Shown here in pieces: positions 8,196-16,890 of a stretch of 64,000 nt of DNA; positions within the stretch are counted from its first letter, which is position 1, and the number at the start of each line of letters is the position of its first letter. The DNA is from Sulfurovum sp. GTDB taxonomy: Bacteria; Campylobacterota; Campylobacteria; Campylobacterales; Sulfurovaceae. The notes under the pieces were generated by a model, which worked only from the letters and a program-made list of their open reading frames with translations, was not told the DNA's origin and ran no database searches. The stretch lies in contig JALTVI010000090.1 of NCBI GenBank assembly GCA_027049035.1, positions 62,001 through 126,000 of the forward strand. Direction: 5' to 3'. A program made the position numbers and the translations under genes.

Positions 8196-11039
8196 TTACG
8201 CCTTGTAAATTTTAACTGCACACTTCTTGAAGTCTGTCTGCTTACTCATTGGACAGGTAGCGTCAAGACACACTTTGTTGATAAAGACTTTCTCATCGAA
8301 CCATGGTACAAATACCAGTCCCTGAGGCGGTCTGTTACGTCCTCTGGTCTCGACACGCGCCTTGACCTTGCCACGACGTGATTCGACCCATACGAGCTCA
8401 CCACGCTTGACACCCTTGGCTTTCGCATCGTTTGGATGCATGTAGCAGAGTGCTTCAGGCACCGCACGATAGAGTTCGGGAACTCTCATCGTCATCGTTC
8501 CAGAGTGCCAGTGCTCGAGCACACGTCCTGTACAGAGCCAGGTATCGTACTCTTTGTCCGGCATTTCCGGTGGATCCATGTATGGTCTTGCAAAGATCTT
8601 CGCTTTGTTAGGCAGCGGCTTTTTCTTCTTGTCTTTGATACCTGTAAGGTCACCTTTAGGTAGCGCTTTTGCAAGCGGTCCGTAGAATGCGAAGTCTCCG
8701 CCAGGGTTGGCTTTTGCCGCATACGGATCATACTTGACGTTGAATCGCCACTGTGTCTCTTTACCGTCAACGACAGGCCACTTGAGCCCTCTTACCTTAT
8801 GGTAGACATTGAACGGTGCCAGATCGTGTCCGTGTCCTCTACCGAAGCTTGCATACTCTTCGAAGAGATACTCCTGGATCATGAAGCCATATCCTTTGAA
8901 TACCTTTCCGTCAGAACCGACGACATTTCTGGCATCACCCATCGCTTCGGAGTTGTCGAACCCTTTCTGAGGGAACTCGTTTGGCTTGAGCGGATAGTTC
9001 TTCTTCGCTTTTTCGTTGGCAAAGAGGATTTCGTACATTGTCGTATCGTCGTTGTAGCCCATCTTCTTCGCATCTTTGCGAACATCCGGAAGCTTCTTGC
9101 CGTTTCTGAGCGTATATGGACCCCAGAGATCTTTGACGGTAAAGCGCTTGGCAAACTCAACCCACTGCCAAGTGTCACTCATCGCGTCACCTACAGGTAG
9201 TACCTGCTGTCTCCAGTGCTGTGTACGTCTTTCGGCGTTTCCGTACGCACCCCACTTCTCGTAGATCATCGCAGACGGCAGTACAAGGTCGGAGACCATT
9301 GCCGAAATTCCCGGATATCCGTCGGAAGTGACGATGAAGTTGTCCATTTCGCGTGCTGCCTTGATCCAGTGTTTTGCACTCGCAGAATCCTGGTAGGCGT
9401 TACAGACGTTGACCCATGCGAACTTCACGACACCGTCTTCGATATCTCTATGGATCTTCATGATGTGCTGGTTGCCTACAGGGTTGAGTGTACCGGCAGG
9501 AACGCCCCACACTTTCTCTGCATGCGCTCTGTGCTTGGGGTTTTTGACCATCATATCCGCCGGCAGTCTGTGACAGAATGTACCGACCTCACGCGCCGTA
9601 CCACAGGCACTTGGCTGACCTGTCAGAGAAAATGCCCCTGAACCCGGTTTCGCCTGCTTGTTGAGCATGAAGTGTACGTTGTACGAGAGGGTGTTGACCC
9701 ATGTACCGCGTGTATGCTGGTTCATACCCATTGTCCAGAAAGAGACGACCTTTCTGTCTTTTTCAATGTAGAGATCTGCAAGCATCTGCAGCTTCTTCTT
9801 GAAGCTCTCGAGTGATTCGTTCGGATCACCCTTGGCGATCTTCGCTACATAGTCAAGCGTATACGGCTCAAGTGACTTCTTGTAGTCCTCAAAAGAGATC
9901 TCCCAGTGCTTGAGTGTACCAGGGGTGTTTTTGAGCACTTCTCCCTCTTTCTTGCCAAACGGTGCAAGTGCAGGCGCCTCTTTGGCGGAGATCTTCTTCT
10001 CCATCTCTTTGTTGATCGTCTGCATCTCTTTGGCGGTGTACTTACCGGCACTTCCGTCAGGTCTGACAGGTGTCAGTGATTTCTCGCCCTTTCTTCTCAT
10101 ACCGTAACCGATGTTGACCGGACCGGTGGCGAAGACCATATGCTTGTTGACGAAATCCCAGTCGATAATGTCCTCTTTACCGCCGCCCTTTTTGTCACGG
10201 TAGACAATCTCTCTTGCAAGGTAGTTCCAGATCGCAAGGTCGGTGTTTGGCGAGAAGATGATGTTGAAGTCACCCAGGTCACACGTTCTGTGCGTATAGG
10301 TCTGGATGTTGACAACCTTCACCTTGTCAGGATTGGAGAGCTTTCTGTCTGTTACACGTGACCAGAGGATCGGGTGCATCTCTGCCATGTTCGATCCCCA
10401 CGTGACGATAGTGTCGGTAATTTCGATATCGTCATAACAGCCAGAGGGCTCATCGATACCGAATGTCTGGTAGAAGCCGACAACCGCCGATGCCATACAG
10501 TGGCGCGCGTTGGGGTCGATGGCGTTGGAGCGGAAGCCCGCTTTCATCATTTTTTGTGCCGCATACCCTTCCATAATGGTATACTGCCCTGAAGCGAAGA
10601 CCGCTACACCTTCAGGACCGCTCTCTTTGAGTGCTTTCTTGGCATGCTTTTCCATTTCGTCAAAGGCGCGCTGCCAGCTGACAGGTCTGAATTTTCCTTT
10701 TTTGTCGAACTCGCCCTTGTCGTTCATACGCAGCAGCGGCGTCTTGAGACGGTCCGCTCCGTACATGATCTTGGCGTTGAAGTATCCCTTGATACAGTTC
10801 AGCCCCCTGTTGACCGGTGCGGCGGGGTCACCCTTGACCGCGACGATCTTGCCGCCCTTGGTTGCGAGCATGATACCACACCCCGTACCACAGAAACGGC
10901 ACGCTGCCTTGTCCCATCTCCAACCCTTCTCTGCGTCGTTCGCCGCAGCCTGCAGGTTGGAAGGAACGGCAATTCCTACAGCACTGGCAGCTGACGCAGC
11001 AGCAGCGCTTTTTAGAAATTCTCTTCTATTCAAAGCCAT
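8196..11039 (-). CDS. napA: NapA, catalytic subunit of periplasmic nitrate reductase
   Basis: A 947-residue molybdoenzyme that reduces nitrate to nitrite in the periplasm. A twin-arginine signal [10 protein letters not shown] lies at residues 4-13. The [4Fe-4S] ligands are Cys47, Cys50, Cys54 and Cys82, and the molybdenum ligand is Cys181 in NARHCMAS. Its length matches the longer Campylobacterota NapA rather than the enterobacterial form. It is the first gene of the operon; an FNR-like box lies about 90 bp upstream of the ATG. The bis-MGD cofactor requirement links it to moeA at 21515. Confidence 0.96.
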   Translation of the reverse strand: MALNRREFLKSAAAASAASAVGIAVPSNLQAAANDAEKGWRWDKAACRFCGTGCGIMLATKGGKIVAVKGDPAAPVNRGLNCIKGYFNAKIMYGADRLKTPLLRMNDKGEFDKKGKFRPVSWQRAFDEMEKHAKKALKESGPEGVAVFASGQYTIMEGYAAQKMMKAGFRSNAIDPNARHCMASAVVGFYQTFGIDEPSGCYDDIEITDTIVTWGSNMAEMHPILWSRVTDRKLSNPDKVKVVNIQTYTHRTCDLGDFNIIFSPNTDLAIWNYLAREIVYRDKKGGGKEDIIDWDFVNKHMVFATGPVNIGYGMRRKGEKSLTPVRPDGSAGKYTAKEMQTINKEMEKKISAKEAPALAPFGKKEGEVLKNTPGTLKHWEISFEDYKKSLEPYTLDYVAKIAKGDPNESLESFKKKLQMLADLYIEKDRKVVSFWTMGMNQHTRGTWVNTLSYNVHFMLNKQAKPGSGAFSLTGQPSACGTAREVGTFCHRLPADMMVKNPKHRAHAEKVWGVPAGTLNPVGNQHIMKIHRDIEDGVVKFAWVNVCNAYQDSASAKHWIKAAREMDNFIVTSDGYPGISAMVSDLVLPSAMIYEKWGAYGNAERRTQHWRQQVLPVGDAMSDTWQWVEFAKRFTVKDLWGPYTLRNGKKLPDVRKDAKKMGYNDDTTMYEILFANEKAKKNYPLKPNEFPQKGFDNSEAMGDARNVVGSDGKVFKGYGFMIQEYLFEEYASFGRGHGHDLAPFNVYHKVRGLKWPVVDGKETQWRFNVKYDPYAAKANPGGDFAFYGPLAKALPKGDLTGIKDKKKKPLPNKAKIFARPYMDPPEMPDKEYDTWLCTGRVLEHWHSGTMTMRVPELYRAVPEALCYMHPNDAKAKGVKRGELVWVESRRGKVKARVETRGRNRPPQGLVFVPWFDEKVFINKVCLDATCPMSKQTDFKKCAVKIYKA

Positions 11040-11087
11040 ATTACTTCCTCCATCAATTTATTTTCCGTTATAGAACCTATAACAACG

Positions 11088-11153
11088 TCTATAGTTTATC
11101 ACAGAAAAAGCGGAAGGAAAGATGATTTATATCAAGATTTCTGATTTCTATCA
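11088..11153 (-). promoter_or_regulatory. napA promoter region with two FNR-like boxes
   Basis: Read on the napA strand, 11122-11135 is TTGATATAAATCAT, one base off the FNR consensus TTGAT-N4-ATCAA, centred about 90 bp before the napA ATG. A second core, TGAT-N4-ATCA, is at 11142-11153. A GATAAA hexamer at 11095-11100 lies about 31 bp from the first box centre and is a weak -10 candidate. The fit is less strict than at the other denitrification promoters in this window. Confidence 0.6.
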
Positions 11154-11295
11154 TAATTTGCAGCAATAAGAAAGATTTAAAATAGGAGGCTTTTTCTCTT
11201 AGTTCAACGAAACAGATTCGCATTCAAAATCGATACAGCATAACTGATGAAATGGAGAGTTTTTTTATCTTATTTGATACGGCACAAAGGGGATA

Positions 11296-11604
11296 TTACA
11301 TCCCTGCCAGTGCTTTTTTGACATTGTCGTGCGCCATCGAAATGTTCCAGGCCGGCTCCCAGACCACTTCCACTTCGACCTCGCCGACACCCTCGATGCG
11401 CTCGACCGCCTCCTTGACCCACGTGGTGATCATCTGATGCAGCGGACACCCCTGTGTCGAGAGTGTCATCACCACATGCACATTGCACTTCTCATCGATG
11501 ATCGCATCGTAAATCAGCCCCATCTCCACCAAATTGAACCCCACCTCCGGATCGATCACAGTCGAAATCGCATCATATACCATCTCTTTTGTAATATCAC
11601 ACAT
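11296..11604 (-). CDS. MIP18/SufT-like (DUF59) iron-sulfur assembly protein
   Basis: A 102-residue protein of the MIP18/PaaD/SufT family: DPEVGFNLVEMGLIYD, TLSTQGCPLH with the conserved cysteine, and a C-terminal WEPAWNISMA motif. Such proteins help load iron-sulfur clusters onto target enzymes. The ATG at 11604 is preferred over an in-frame GTG two codons earlier because AAGGAG is correctly spaced from it. It follows the 411-residue membrane protein on the same strand and may aid the many iron-sulfur proteins encoded nearby. Confidence 0.85.
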   Translation of the reverse strand: MCDITKEMVYDAISTVIDPEVGFNLVEMGLIYDAIIDEKCNVHVVMTLSTQGCPLHQMITTWVKEAVERIEGVGEVEVEVVWEPAWNISMAHDNVKKALAGM

Positions 11605-11625
11605 ATCCACTCCTTCTATTTTTTT

Positions 11626-11643
11626 GGTGCGTGATTACGCACC
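11626..11643. repeat. Short perfect palindrome upstream of the DUF59 gene
   Basis: GGTGCGTGATTACGCACC is a 6-bp stem with a 6-base loop, 22 bp before the DUF59 start codon. A related palindrome, GTACGCAATCACGTAC, is at 16796-16811 just upstream of cobA; its stem bases differ from this one but still pair. Both sit about 25 bp from a copy of the stop-proximal repeat module. Confidence 0.75.
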
Positions 11644-11660
11644 CTACATAACAATATTCA

Positions 11661-11726
11661 ATAAAAGCTTTTCGCCAGAAAAGCATACCTTCATCATCCA
11701 TTATCCATCATCAATCTTCAATCAAA
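11661..11726 (-). repeat. Stop-proximal repeat module, copy A
   Basis: Read on the minus strand, the stop codon of the 411-residue membrane gene is followed by degenerate heptads (GATTGAA, GATTGAT, GATGGAT type, 11690-11726), then GGTATGC and a hairpin GCTTTTC-TGGC-GAAAAGC (11667-11684), then TTTTATTGAATATTG. The same order is seen after nirJ at 16821-16890. Confidence 0.8.
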
Positions 11727-12962
11727 TCATTTTCCATAAGCCAGCATCTTCCGCATCGTCACAAACAGAAAGACCGCCCCCATAAAGAGAAAACTGGCTC
11801 CGGCTTTGAAGAGCGTATCATTCACAACCAACAGTCCGGCTCCGCCAAGCACCACACCTGCGGCGGTAAACCAGAACATCATCGACGCACCCTCTTTGGA
11901 GTACATCTCATGGAGCATCGGTACCTTCTTTTTGCCCACCAGCGGTGCAAAACGCTCGAACCAGACCAGAAACGGCACAATCTTGTAGAGGTGTCCCGTG
12001 ATCATCGAAGCGATGAAACCCATCAGCAGAAACCAGACCGACGCGTGCAGCAGGTTGTTTTTGCCGCTCAGGAAAAAGAGCACACCCAGTACTATGGAGA
12101 GGATGAGACTTCCAAAGGCGAAAATCATCGATTTTGCCCAGATATCCAGCTCTTTTCGCACTGTCAGCTTCGCGATCAGCCATATCTGCCAGAGATAGAA
12201 AAGAATTCCCACCGTATTGACGGCATACCCAAGGTACATCAGCCACTCCACGCCAAAGAGTGCACCAAAGAAAACCACACCCACGCCTGCCACTACCAGC
12301 TTGAATGCAATGCGTATCGGCTTCTCGTCAAAACCGTGTGCAAGCGAGAACATCGGAATGAGAATCAGCGAAAGACCGATGATGGTCAGTACCACATAGC
12401 CGCCGACAACGGCATAGACATGCGCTTTAAGCATCAGGCCCACATTGACGGCAAGGTCACCGCTGAGTCCAAGTGCAATGGCAAAACCGGTCAAGATGCC
12501 AAGCAGCAGATACCCGTTGCTCCACGCAACAGTATCGACGGTCAGTGTACGGATGGTCGTCTTCTTCAGCGTGGCGATGTTCTCTACGGCAAAGATGATC
12601 ATCGCAACCAGTACCAGCAGTCCGCCGTAGGGCAGAAGCGCCGGCATCAGCCAGAACCCCGCCACCATACCGGCCACACCGACAAGCAGCAGCGGGAAGA
12701 TGACATAGTAGACATCGACCACCGCATGTCCTGTCTCAAGCACCACCGGAATGAGCTGTGCCATGGCACCGAAGATGATCATCATCACAAAGCCAAGCAG
12801 AAAGAGGTGCACCCATCCGGCCACATCCGTCTGCGCATAGGTGAAGTCGGGAGCGAAAAAGAGCAGTGCTCCCATCGCCAGCAGATAAAAGACTACCCCT
12901 GTACTGAAAAAGGGCGATATCAGCTTCAACGGGGGTGCAAAGTCACTCGAGACAGCTTTCAT
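11727..12962 (-). CDS. NnrS-/heme-copper-oxidase-like polytopic membrane protein
   Basis: A 411-residue, very hydrophobic protein with about 12 predicted transmembrane helices and several membrane histidines (VHLFLLGFV, KAHVYAVVGG, GHLYKIVPFLVW). The arrangement recalls the NnrS-like and oxidase-subunit-I-like proteins that accompany denitrification genes; substrate and cofactors are not known. It starts 6 bp after the DUF2249 gene and therefore should share its FNR-box promoter. The 3' end is followed by repeat module copy A. Heme or NO interaction is only an inference from context. Confidence 0.6.
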   Translation of the reverse strand: MKAVSSDFAPPLKLISPFFSTGVVFYLLAMGALLFFAPDFTYAQTDVAGWVHLFLLGFVMMIIFGAMAQLIPVVLETGHAVVDVYYVIFPLLLVGVAGMVAGFWLMPALLPYGGLLVLVAMIIFAVENIATLKKTTIRTLTVDTVAWSNGYLLLGILTGFAIALGLSGDLAVNVGLMLKAHVYAVVGGYVVLTIIGLSLILIPMFSLAHGFDEKPIRIAFKLVVAGVGVVFFGALFGVEWLMYLGYAVNTVGILFYLWQIWLIAKLTVRKELDIWAKSMIFAFGSLILSIVLGVLFFLSGKNNLLHASVWFLLMGFIASMITGHLYKIVPFLVWFERFAPLVGKKKVPMLHEMYSKEGASMMFWFTAAGVVLGGAGLLVVNDTLFKAGASFLFMGAVFLFVTMRKMLAYGK

Positions 12963-12968
12963 CTCTTC

Positions 12969-13310
12969 CTATCCGTGGCAGGCAGCATCGTTGAGGTTCG
13001 CCTCTTCGCTCGCTCCCGCTTTATAGGAGAAGATAAGCTTCACGCGGCCATCTTCCATCTTCTCCGTTTCGATGTCGTAGTTCTCCCCAATCTTGTCAAG
13101 CAGCCCCATCGGCTTTTTGTGGTTGATCATCACAAGTTTTTTGTTCGGACTGTCGATAAGTTTGAGACCGGCCATCGCATTGACCATCGGCTCCGGAGGC
13201 CCGCACTTGGAAGTGTCGAACTCGTAGTACTGTGTCTCACCCATGGTATAGGTAAAGAAAGGAACGGTCGCTCCCTCCACTTCGATCGGTGTTTTGTTTA
13301 ATTCAGACAT
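12969..13310 (-). CDS. DUF2249-like small protein
   Basis: A 113-residue protein whose C-terminal ~70 residues follow the DUF2249/TusA-like pattern: CGPPEPMVNAMAGLKLID, a KKLVMINHKKPMGLLDKI segment and a final RVKLIFSYKAG strand. Such proteins accompany NO and nitrite metabolism genes in many bacteria; the reaction is unknown. The ATG at 13310 is chosen because AGGAG precedes it; an open frame extends upstream but overlaps the regulatory box. It is the first gene of a two-gene unit with the NnrS-like protein. Confidence 0.7.
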   Translation of the reverse strand: MSELNKTPIEVEGATVPFFTYTMGETQYYEFDTSKCGPPEPMVNAMAGLKLIDSPNKKLVMINHKKPMGLLDKIGENYDIETEKMEDGRVKLIFSYKAGASEEANLNDAACHG

Positions 13311-13336
13311 ATTAACTCCTATTTGTGATTTGCCCC

Positions 13337-13378
13337 ATTGTAATAGGTTATCACTAAGATAACCTTGACCTATGTCAA
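13337..13378 (-). promoter_or_regulatory. FNR/NnrR-like promoter of the DUF2249-NnrS-like unit
   Basis: The palindrome TTGACCTATGTCAA lies at 13365-13378 and a TACAAT -10 hexamer (minus strand) at 13337-13342. Box and -10 centres are 32 bp apart, which places the box near -41.5, the class II activator position. The box centre is 61.5 bp from the ATG and overlaps the 3' end of the upstream dehydrogenase gene. Confidence 0.8.
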
Positions 13379-13947
13379 TCTTTTTTAAAATTCTCCTCAA
13401 AATAGCTTTCTACCATTTTGTCGAACTTCTCCATACGCGCCCTGCCCTTGGGAAGTTCTTTGCGCAGACGCTTCATGGAAGCGAGAAACTCCCCCACACT
13501 TTCGGGAATGATGCGTTCGAAGTGCTGCCGTATGCGCTTGGCAAATGCCGGAGAGGCACCGCCTGTGGAGAATGCAATGGTAAGGTCGTCACGTTTGATG
13601 TAGGAGGGGAAGATGAAGTCGCAGTAGTCGGTGTTGTCAACGGAGTTCACCAGAATACGCCTGCCGCGGCTCTCTTCGAAAATAGCTTTGTGCAGCTCAA
13701 CCGTATCGGTAGCGACAATGACGATGTCAAAGTTGTCGATGTCGCCTTTTTTGTATGCTCTTGTGTAGAGGGTCAGGCAGTGGTCTTTGACAAGCCGGTT
13801 GGTCTCTTCGCCAACCTCCATGCTGATGACGGTGATCTCCTTGGTGAAATCCACCAGTTTATCCAGTTTCTCGGCTGCAATGTTCCCGCCGCCGACGACC
13901 AGCACTTTCAGTCCCTCCAGATCCATAAACATGGGGAAATACGCCAT
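13375..13947 (-). CDS. Precorrin-2 dehydrogenase / sirohydrochlorin ferrochelatase (Met8/CysG-N type)
   Basis: A 190-residue protein with the Rossmann signature VLVVGGGNIAAEKL, the ATD and NSVD motifs, and the FSTGGASPAFAKRIRQ segment typical of Met8/CysG N-terminal domains. It oxidises precorrin-2 and inserts iron to make siroheme, the precursor of heme d1 in denitrifiers. It is slightly shorter than Met8, with only part of the C-terminal helical domain. Together with CobA (16047) and the fused decarboxylase (14269) it completes the early heme d1 route. Confidence 0.88.
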   Translation of the reverse strand: MAYFPMFMDLEGLKVLVVGGGNIAAEKLDKLVDFTKEITVISMEVGEETNRLVKDHCLTLYTRAYKKGDIDNFDIVIVATDTVELHKAIFEESRGRRILVNSVDNTDYCDFIFPSYIKRDDLTIAFSTGGASPAFAKRIRQHFERIIPESVGEFLASMKRLRKELPKGRARMEKFDKMVESYFEENFKKD

Positions 13948-13977
13948 AGCCTACCCTTTCTGATTTCTCTTCTGCCA

Positions 13978-14019
13978 ACTCTACCGAAAGTCTATCATAA
14001 TTGCTTTGACACATATCAA
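13978..14019 (-). promoter_or_regulatory. FNR/NnrR-like promoter of the precorrin-2 dehydrogenase gene
   Basis: TTGACACATATCAA at 14006-14019 is centred 65.5 bp upstream of the ATG. At the expected 32-bp offset lies TAGAGT (minus strand, 13978-13983), a weak TAnnnT-type -10. The same box could also serve the divergent decarboxylase gene at 14269, but that ATG is more than 250 bp away. Confidence 0.65.
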
Positions 14020-14061
14020 TGTGCCCTGATATAAAATTGACTATAATCTTAACAAACTATC

Positions 14062-14223
14062 GGTTTCACTCAATAGCTCTGGCAGTCGCAAACATGAGAA
14101 GCGTGAGCGAAAGACAACTGCTTGTCTTTCGTAGCTTCGGAACCGGAATGGTCGTAGCGCAGCGCAGCCATGAAGGCGCCGCCCTGCGGGTTGAGTGCTC
14201 CTTTGTCGCCATTGAGTGAAACC
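14062..14223. repeat. Palindromic structured repeat, copy 2
   Basis: A 162-bp element filling the gap before the siroheme decarboxylase gene, bounded by a perfect 13-bp inverted repeat (GGTTTCACTCAAT and its complement at 14211-14223). It shares interior blocks with the element at 3318-3403 in opposite orientation, but carries about 80 bp of extra sequence with its own hairpin, CGAAAGACAA-ctgc-TTGTCTTTCG at 14108-14131. The 321-bp gap 13948-14268 therefore holds this element plus one FNR-like box and nothing else that I see. Confidence 0.85.
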
Positions 14224-14268
14224 TTAGATAGCCAATTAATTAAAAAATCTATCAAAAAAGAGAAAACC

Positions 14269-15267
14269 ATGCACGATGAACTGCTCTACCAGATGCAACA
14301 CGCCTTTCCTTTAAGCCAGAGGCCATTCAAGGAGCTTGCCGCCACGCTTGGCAGCAGTGAAGCGGCGATGATGGATGCCGTACGCCAACTCAAAGAGGAG
14401 GGAATCATCCGCCAAACCTCCGCCATTTTCGACACCAAACGGTTGGGGTACAAGTCGTCGCTGGTTGCATTCAAGGTCCCTGAAGAGAAGATTGAACACG
14501 CCGCTGCAACCATCAACGCACACCCCGGCGTCAGCCACAACTACCTGCGAAACCACGACTACAACATCTGGTTTACCATGGCAGTCGCCCCTGATAGCAA
14601 ACTGGGTCTGGAGAAGACCATTGACATTCTCAAAGAGGCAAGTGGTGCAGAAGATGCCATCATCCTGCCCACGCTGAAAATGTTCAAGATCAAAGTACAG
14701 ATGGATACCACCGGAAAACGTGCCAAAAAAGAGAAGGTACACAAGGCTGCCCACAAAGAGATAGAGCTGACACCTGAACATATTGAGGTCATCAAAGTGC
14801 TGCAAAAAGATATCGATATCGTCGAAGAGCCCTTTAAAGGTATGACCGAAGCACTCGGTATGTCACATGAGAGACTTTTCCAGATTGCAGGTGAACTCAA
14901 AGAAGCAGGGGTCATGCGACGCTTTGCCACCATCCTCAACCACCGCAAAGCGGGGTTTGGTGCCAACGCCATGAGCGTCTGGTCGGTACCTGAAGAGAAA
15001 GGGGAGGAGATTGGCAGACAGCTTGCCGAGTTTTCAGCGGTGAGTCACTGCTACCTGCGCCCAAGATACCCCAACTGGCCCTACAACCTCTTTGCCATGG
15101 TGCATGCCAAAACACAGGAGGAGTGTGACACCCTCATCGAAGAGATGGCACAAGAATCTGGACTGAAAGAGTACGGCAAACTCTACTCGACCAGGGAGTT
15201 CAAAAAACAGCGGCTGGTCTATTTTGATGATGCGTTTGCGGAGTGGGAGGAAAGGGCTAAGGGCTAA
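14269..15267 (+). CDS. Fused siroheme decarboxylase (NirDL/NirGH, AhbAB type)
   Basis: A 332-residue protein made of two homologous Lrp/AsnC-like halves. Each half has a helix-turn-helix segment (residues ~10-60 and ~185-235) followed by a ferredoxin-like domain with SHNYLRNHDYNIWFTMAV or SHCYLRPRYPNWPYNLFAMV. This is the pattern of NirD-L/NirG-H proteins, which decarboxylate siroheme to didecarboxysiroheme on the way to heme d1. The ATG at 14269 was chosen since the open frame upstream runs into the palindromic repeat. Its 3' end overlaps the convergent regulator gene by 4 bp. It serves NirS at 45925. Confidence 0.88.
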   Translation: MHDELLYQMQHAFPLSQRPFKELAATLGSSEAAMMDAVRQLKEEGIIRQTSAIFDTKRLGYKSSLVAFKVPEEKIEHAAATINAHPGVSHNYLRNHDYNIWFTMAVAPDSKLGLEKTIDILKEASGAEDAIILPTLKMFKIKVQMDTTGKRAKKEKVHKAAHKEIELTPEHIEVIKVLQKDIDIVEEPFKGMTEALGMSHERLFQIAGELKEAGVMRRFATILNHRKAGFGANAMSVWSVPEEKGEEIGRQLAEFSAVSHCYLRPRYPNWPYNLFAMVHAKTQEECDTLIEEMAQESGLKEYGKLYSTREFKKQRLVYFDDAFAEWEERAKG

Positions 15268-15965
15268 TCCTTGTATCCGATCTTCTCCTTGAAATCGGCG
15301 ATACAATTGGTACAGGTTTTAATGGTATTGTTCTCAATAATAGCAAGGAGTGCATCCTGATTGAGAATATGGAGTTTATGGTTCTCTATCTTGATGATCC
15401 CCTCTTTTTTCATTTTTGTCAAAATACGTGAAAAGGTTTCGGGTGTCAGGTTGAGAATAGAGGCGATCTCATTGTTTTTCAGGCGGTTGAAGATCGTTAC
15501 TTTCTTCAGCATCAAATCTGCCACTTTCGCTTCGGAAGAGAGGATGGTCTCTTTATGTACCAGTGCCGAAAGCAGGCTTATCTTGCCTGTCAGTGACTTG
15601 ATCAGTTCCAAAGAGAACTGCGGCTGGTTAAGATAGTCATAGAGTTTGTTAAAGTGCAGCAGTCCTATTGCTCCGTCGGTCACAAATTCACAGGTTGCGG
15701 GAAAAGGCTCTTTTTCAAAAATAGCAAACTCCGCAATGAGTCCGGGAGCAGAAAAGCGATTGATCTGTATCTGGCTGCCTTTGGGTGTGGTTTTATAAAG
15801 CTTGACACTCCCATGCATCAGGATATGCAGATACTCGCTCTCATCACCTTCATAAAAGACAATACTCTCTTTGGTATACTGTTTGATATGGATCTCTTCT
15901 TGAAGCTCTTTGATATAGTTTTGTCCCAATGCCGAGAACATCGGTATCTCTTCAAGTGCGAACAT
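15264..15965 (-). CDS. Crp/Fnr-family transcription regulator, candidate denitrification activator
   Basis: A 233-residue regulator: N-terminal cyclic-nucleotide-type beta-roll (about residues 10-115, with GDESEYLHILMHGSVKLY), dimerisation helix, and a C-terminal winged helix with LTPETFSRILTKM. The E-x-x-S-R pattern in that helix is the one by which FNR contacts TTGAY half-sites. There is no N-terminal four-cysteine cluster as in FNR; instead a CTNC motif sits near the C-terminus. It lies among heme d1 genes and is the best candidate to bind the TTGAC-N4-GTCAA boxes found across this window. Binding is inferred. Confidence 0.85.
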   Translation of the reverse strand: MFALEEIPMFSALGQNYIKELQEEIHIKQYTKESIVFYEGDESEYLHILMHGSVKLYKTTPKGSQIQINRFSAPGLIAEFAIFEKEPFPATCEFVTDGAIGLLHFNKLYDYLNQPQFSLELIKSLTGKISLLSALVHKETILSSEAKVADLMLKKVTIFNRLKNNEIASILNLTPETFSRILTKMKKEGIIKIENHKLHILNQDALLAIIENNTIKTCTNCIADFKEKIGYKD

Positions 15966-16046
15966 GCTGCTTTCCTTCTTTATCGGAATAACATATACTA
16001 TACACTATAAACGATAAATTCTCTCCTACTTTATCTAAAGAATATT

Positions 16047-16778
16047 TTATTTTTCAAACCAACTGAGCTGCTTACGAAGATTTACCACCTCTCCTACCAC
16101 AATCAGTGCAGGGGTAGGAAGGTCTTTGGCCTTCTTGTAGATATCTTCAAGCGTACCTACTACCGTCTTTTCATCGGGTGTCGTCCCTTTACTGATAACT
16201 GCAACCGGATGCTCTTTGGGTTTGCCGATCTCTATGAGTTTTTTGGTAATCTTGTCCAGATTGTGCAGTCCCATCAAAAAGACGATCGTATCGTCTGTTT
16301 TATAGTTCTCCCACGGTATCTGAGACTGCGCTTTTTTTGACTCGTGTCCGGTAACCACCCGAAACGATACCGTCACCCCGCGATGGGTAACCGGAATGCC
16401 GGCATACTCCGGTACGGCAATGGCAGAAGTGATGCCTGGGATAAACTCAAATGTGATGCCCCGTTCTCTCAGATAGATTCCCTCCTCGCCGCCACGTCCG
16501 AATACCAGTGGGTCTCCCCCTTTCAGACGCACCACGGTCTCGTATTTTAATGCCGCCTGATAGATCAGTTCATTGATCTCCTCTTGCGGCAATGTATGAT
16601 GGGAATCCTCTTTGCCGACATAGATAAACTCACACCCGCTCTTTGCCTGCTGCAAGATATCCGGATTTGCCAGCCTGTCATAGATAATCACATCTGCCTG
16701 CTGTACCACACGCAGTGCCTTTACCGTCAAAAGATCGATATCTCCGGGACCCGCTCCTGTCAAATAAACCTTACCCAT
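16047..16778 (-). CDS. cobA: Uroporphyrinogen-III C-methyltransferase (CobA/NirE type)
   Basis: A 243-residue SAM-dependent methyltransferase that turns uroporphyrinogen III into precorrin-2, the first step toward siroheme and heme d1. Family motifs include VYLTGAGPGDIDLLTVKA at the N-terminus, VVRLKGGDPLVFGRGGEE, GITSAIAVPEYAGIPVTHRG and VFLMGL. The ATG at 16778 is preferred because GGATAAGGA precedes it; the frame is open 15 codons further. It is downstream of nirJ on the same strand. In a denitrifier such a gene may equally be called nirE. Confidence 0.92.
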   Translation of the reverse strand: MGKVYLTGAGPGDIDLLTVKALRVVQQADVIIYDRLANPDILQQAKSGCEFIYVGKEDSHHTLPQEEINELIYQAALKYETVVRLKGGDPLVFGRGGEEGIYLRERGITFEFIPGITSAIAVPEYAGIPVTHRGVTVSFRVVTGHESKKAQSQIPWENYKTDDTIVFLMGLHNLDKITKKLIEIGKPKEHPVAVISKGTTPDEKTVVGTLEDIYKKAKDLPTPALIVVGEVVNLRKQLSWFEK

Positions 16779-16795
16779 CGTCCTTATCCTTTCTT

Positions 16796-16811
16796 GTACG
16801 CAATCACGTAC
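16796..16811. repeat. Short palindrome upstream of cobA
   Basis: GTACG-CAATCA-CGTAC, 18 bp before the cobA ATG, is the counterpart of the palindrome at 11626-11643; the stem sequence differs but pairing is kept. Confidence 0.65.
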
Positions 16812-16820
16812 CCTGTAACC

Positions 16821-16890
16821 CAATATTCAATAAAAGCTTTTCGATAGAAAAGCATACCAAAACTCCTCATTCCTAATTCCTCACTCCTCA
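16821..16890 (-). repeat. Stop-proximal repeat module, copy B
   Basis: On the minus strand, heptads of the GAGGAAT/TAGGAAT/GAGGAGT type (16860-16890) begin inside the last codons of nirJ, so the nirJ stop codon itself lies in the array. They are followed by GGTATGC and the hairpin GCTTTTC-TATC-GAAAAGC (16836-16853), then TTTTATTGAATATTG, exactly as in copy A. Confidence 0.82.

Noticed and set aside
11910-13301. Long open frame of 463 codons on the plus strand
   Set aside because: It lies wholly antisense to the NnrS-like membrane protein and DUF2249 genes, has biased composition (many His, Gln, Arg) and no ribosome binding site; a shadow of the real genes.
14170-14268. Upstream extension of the siroheme decarboxylase frame
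   Set aside because: The extra residues are encoded by the palindromic repeat and do not match the family start.
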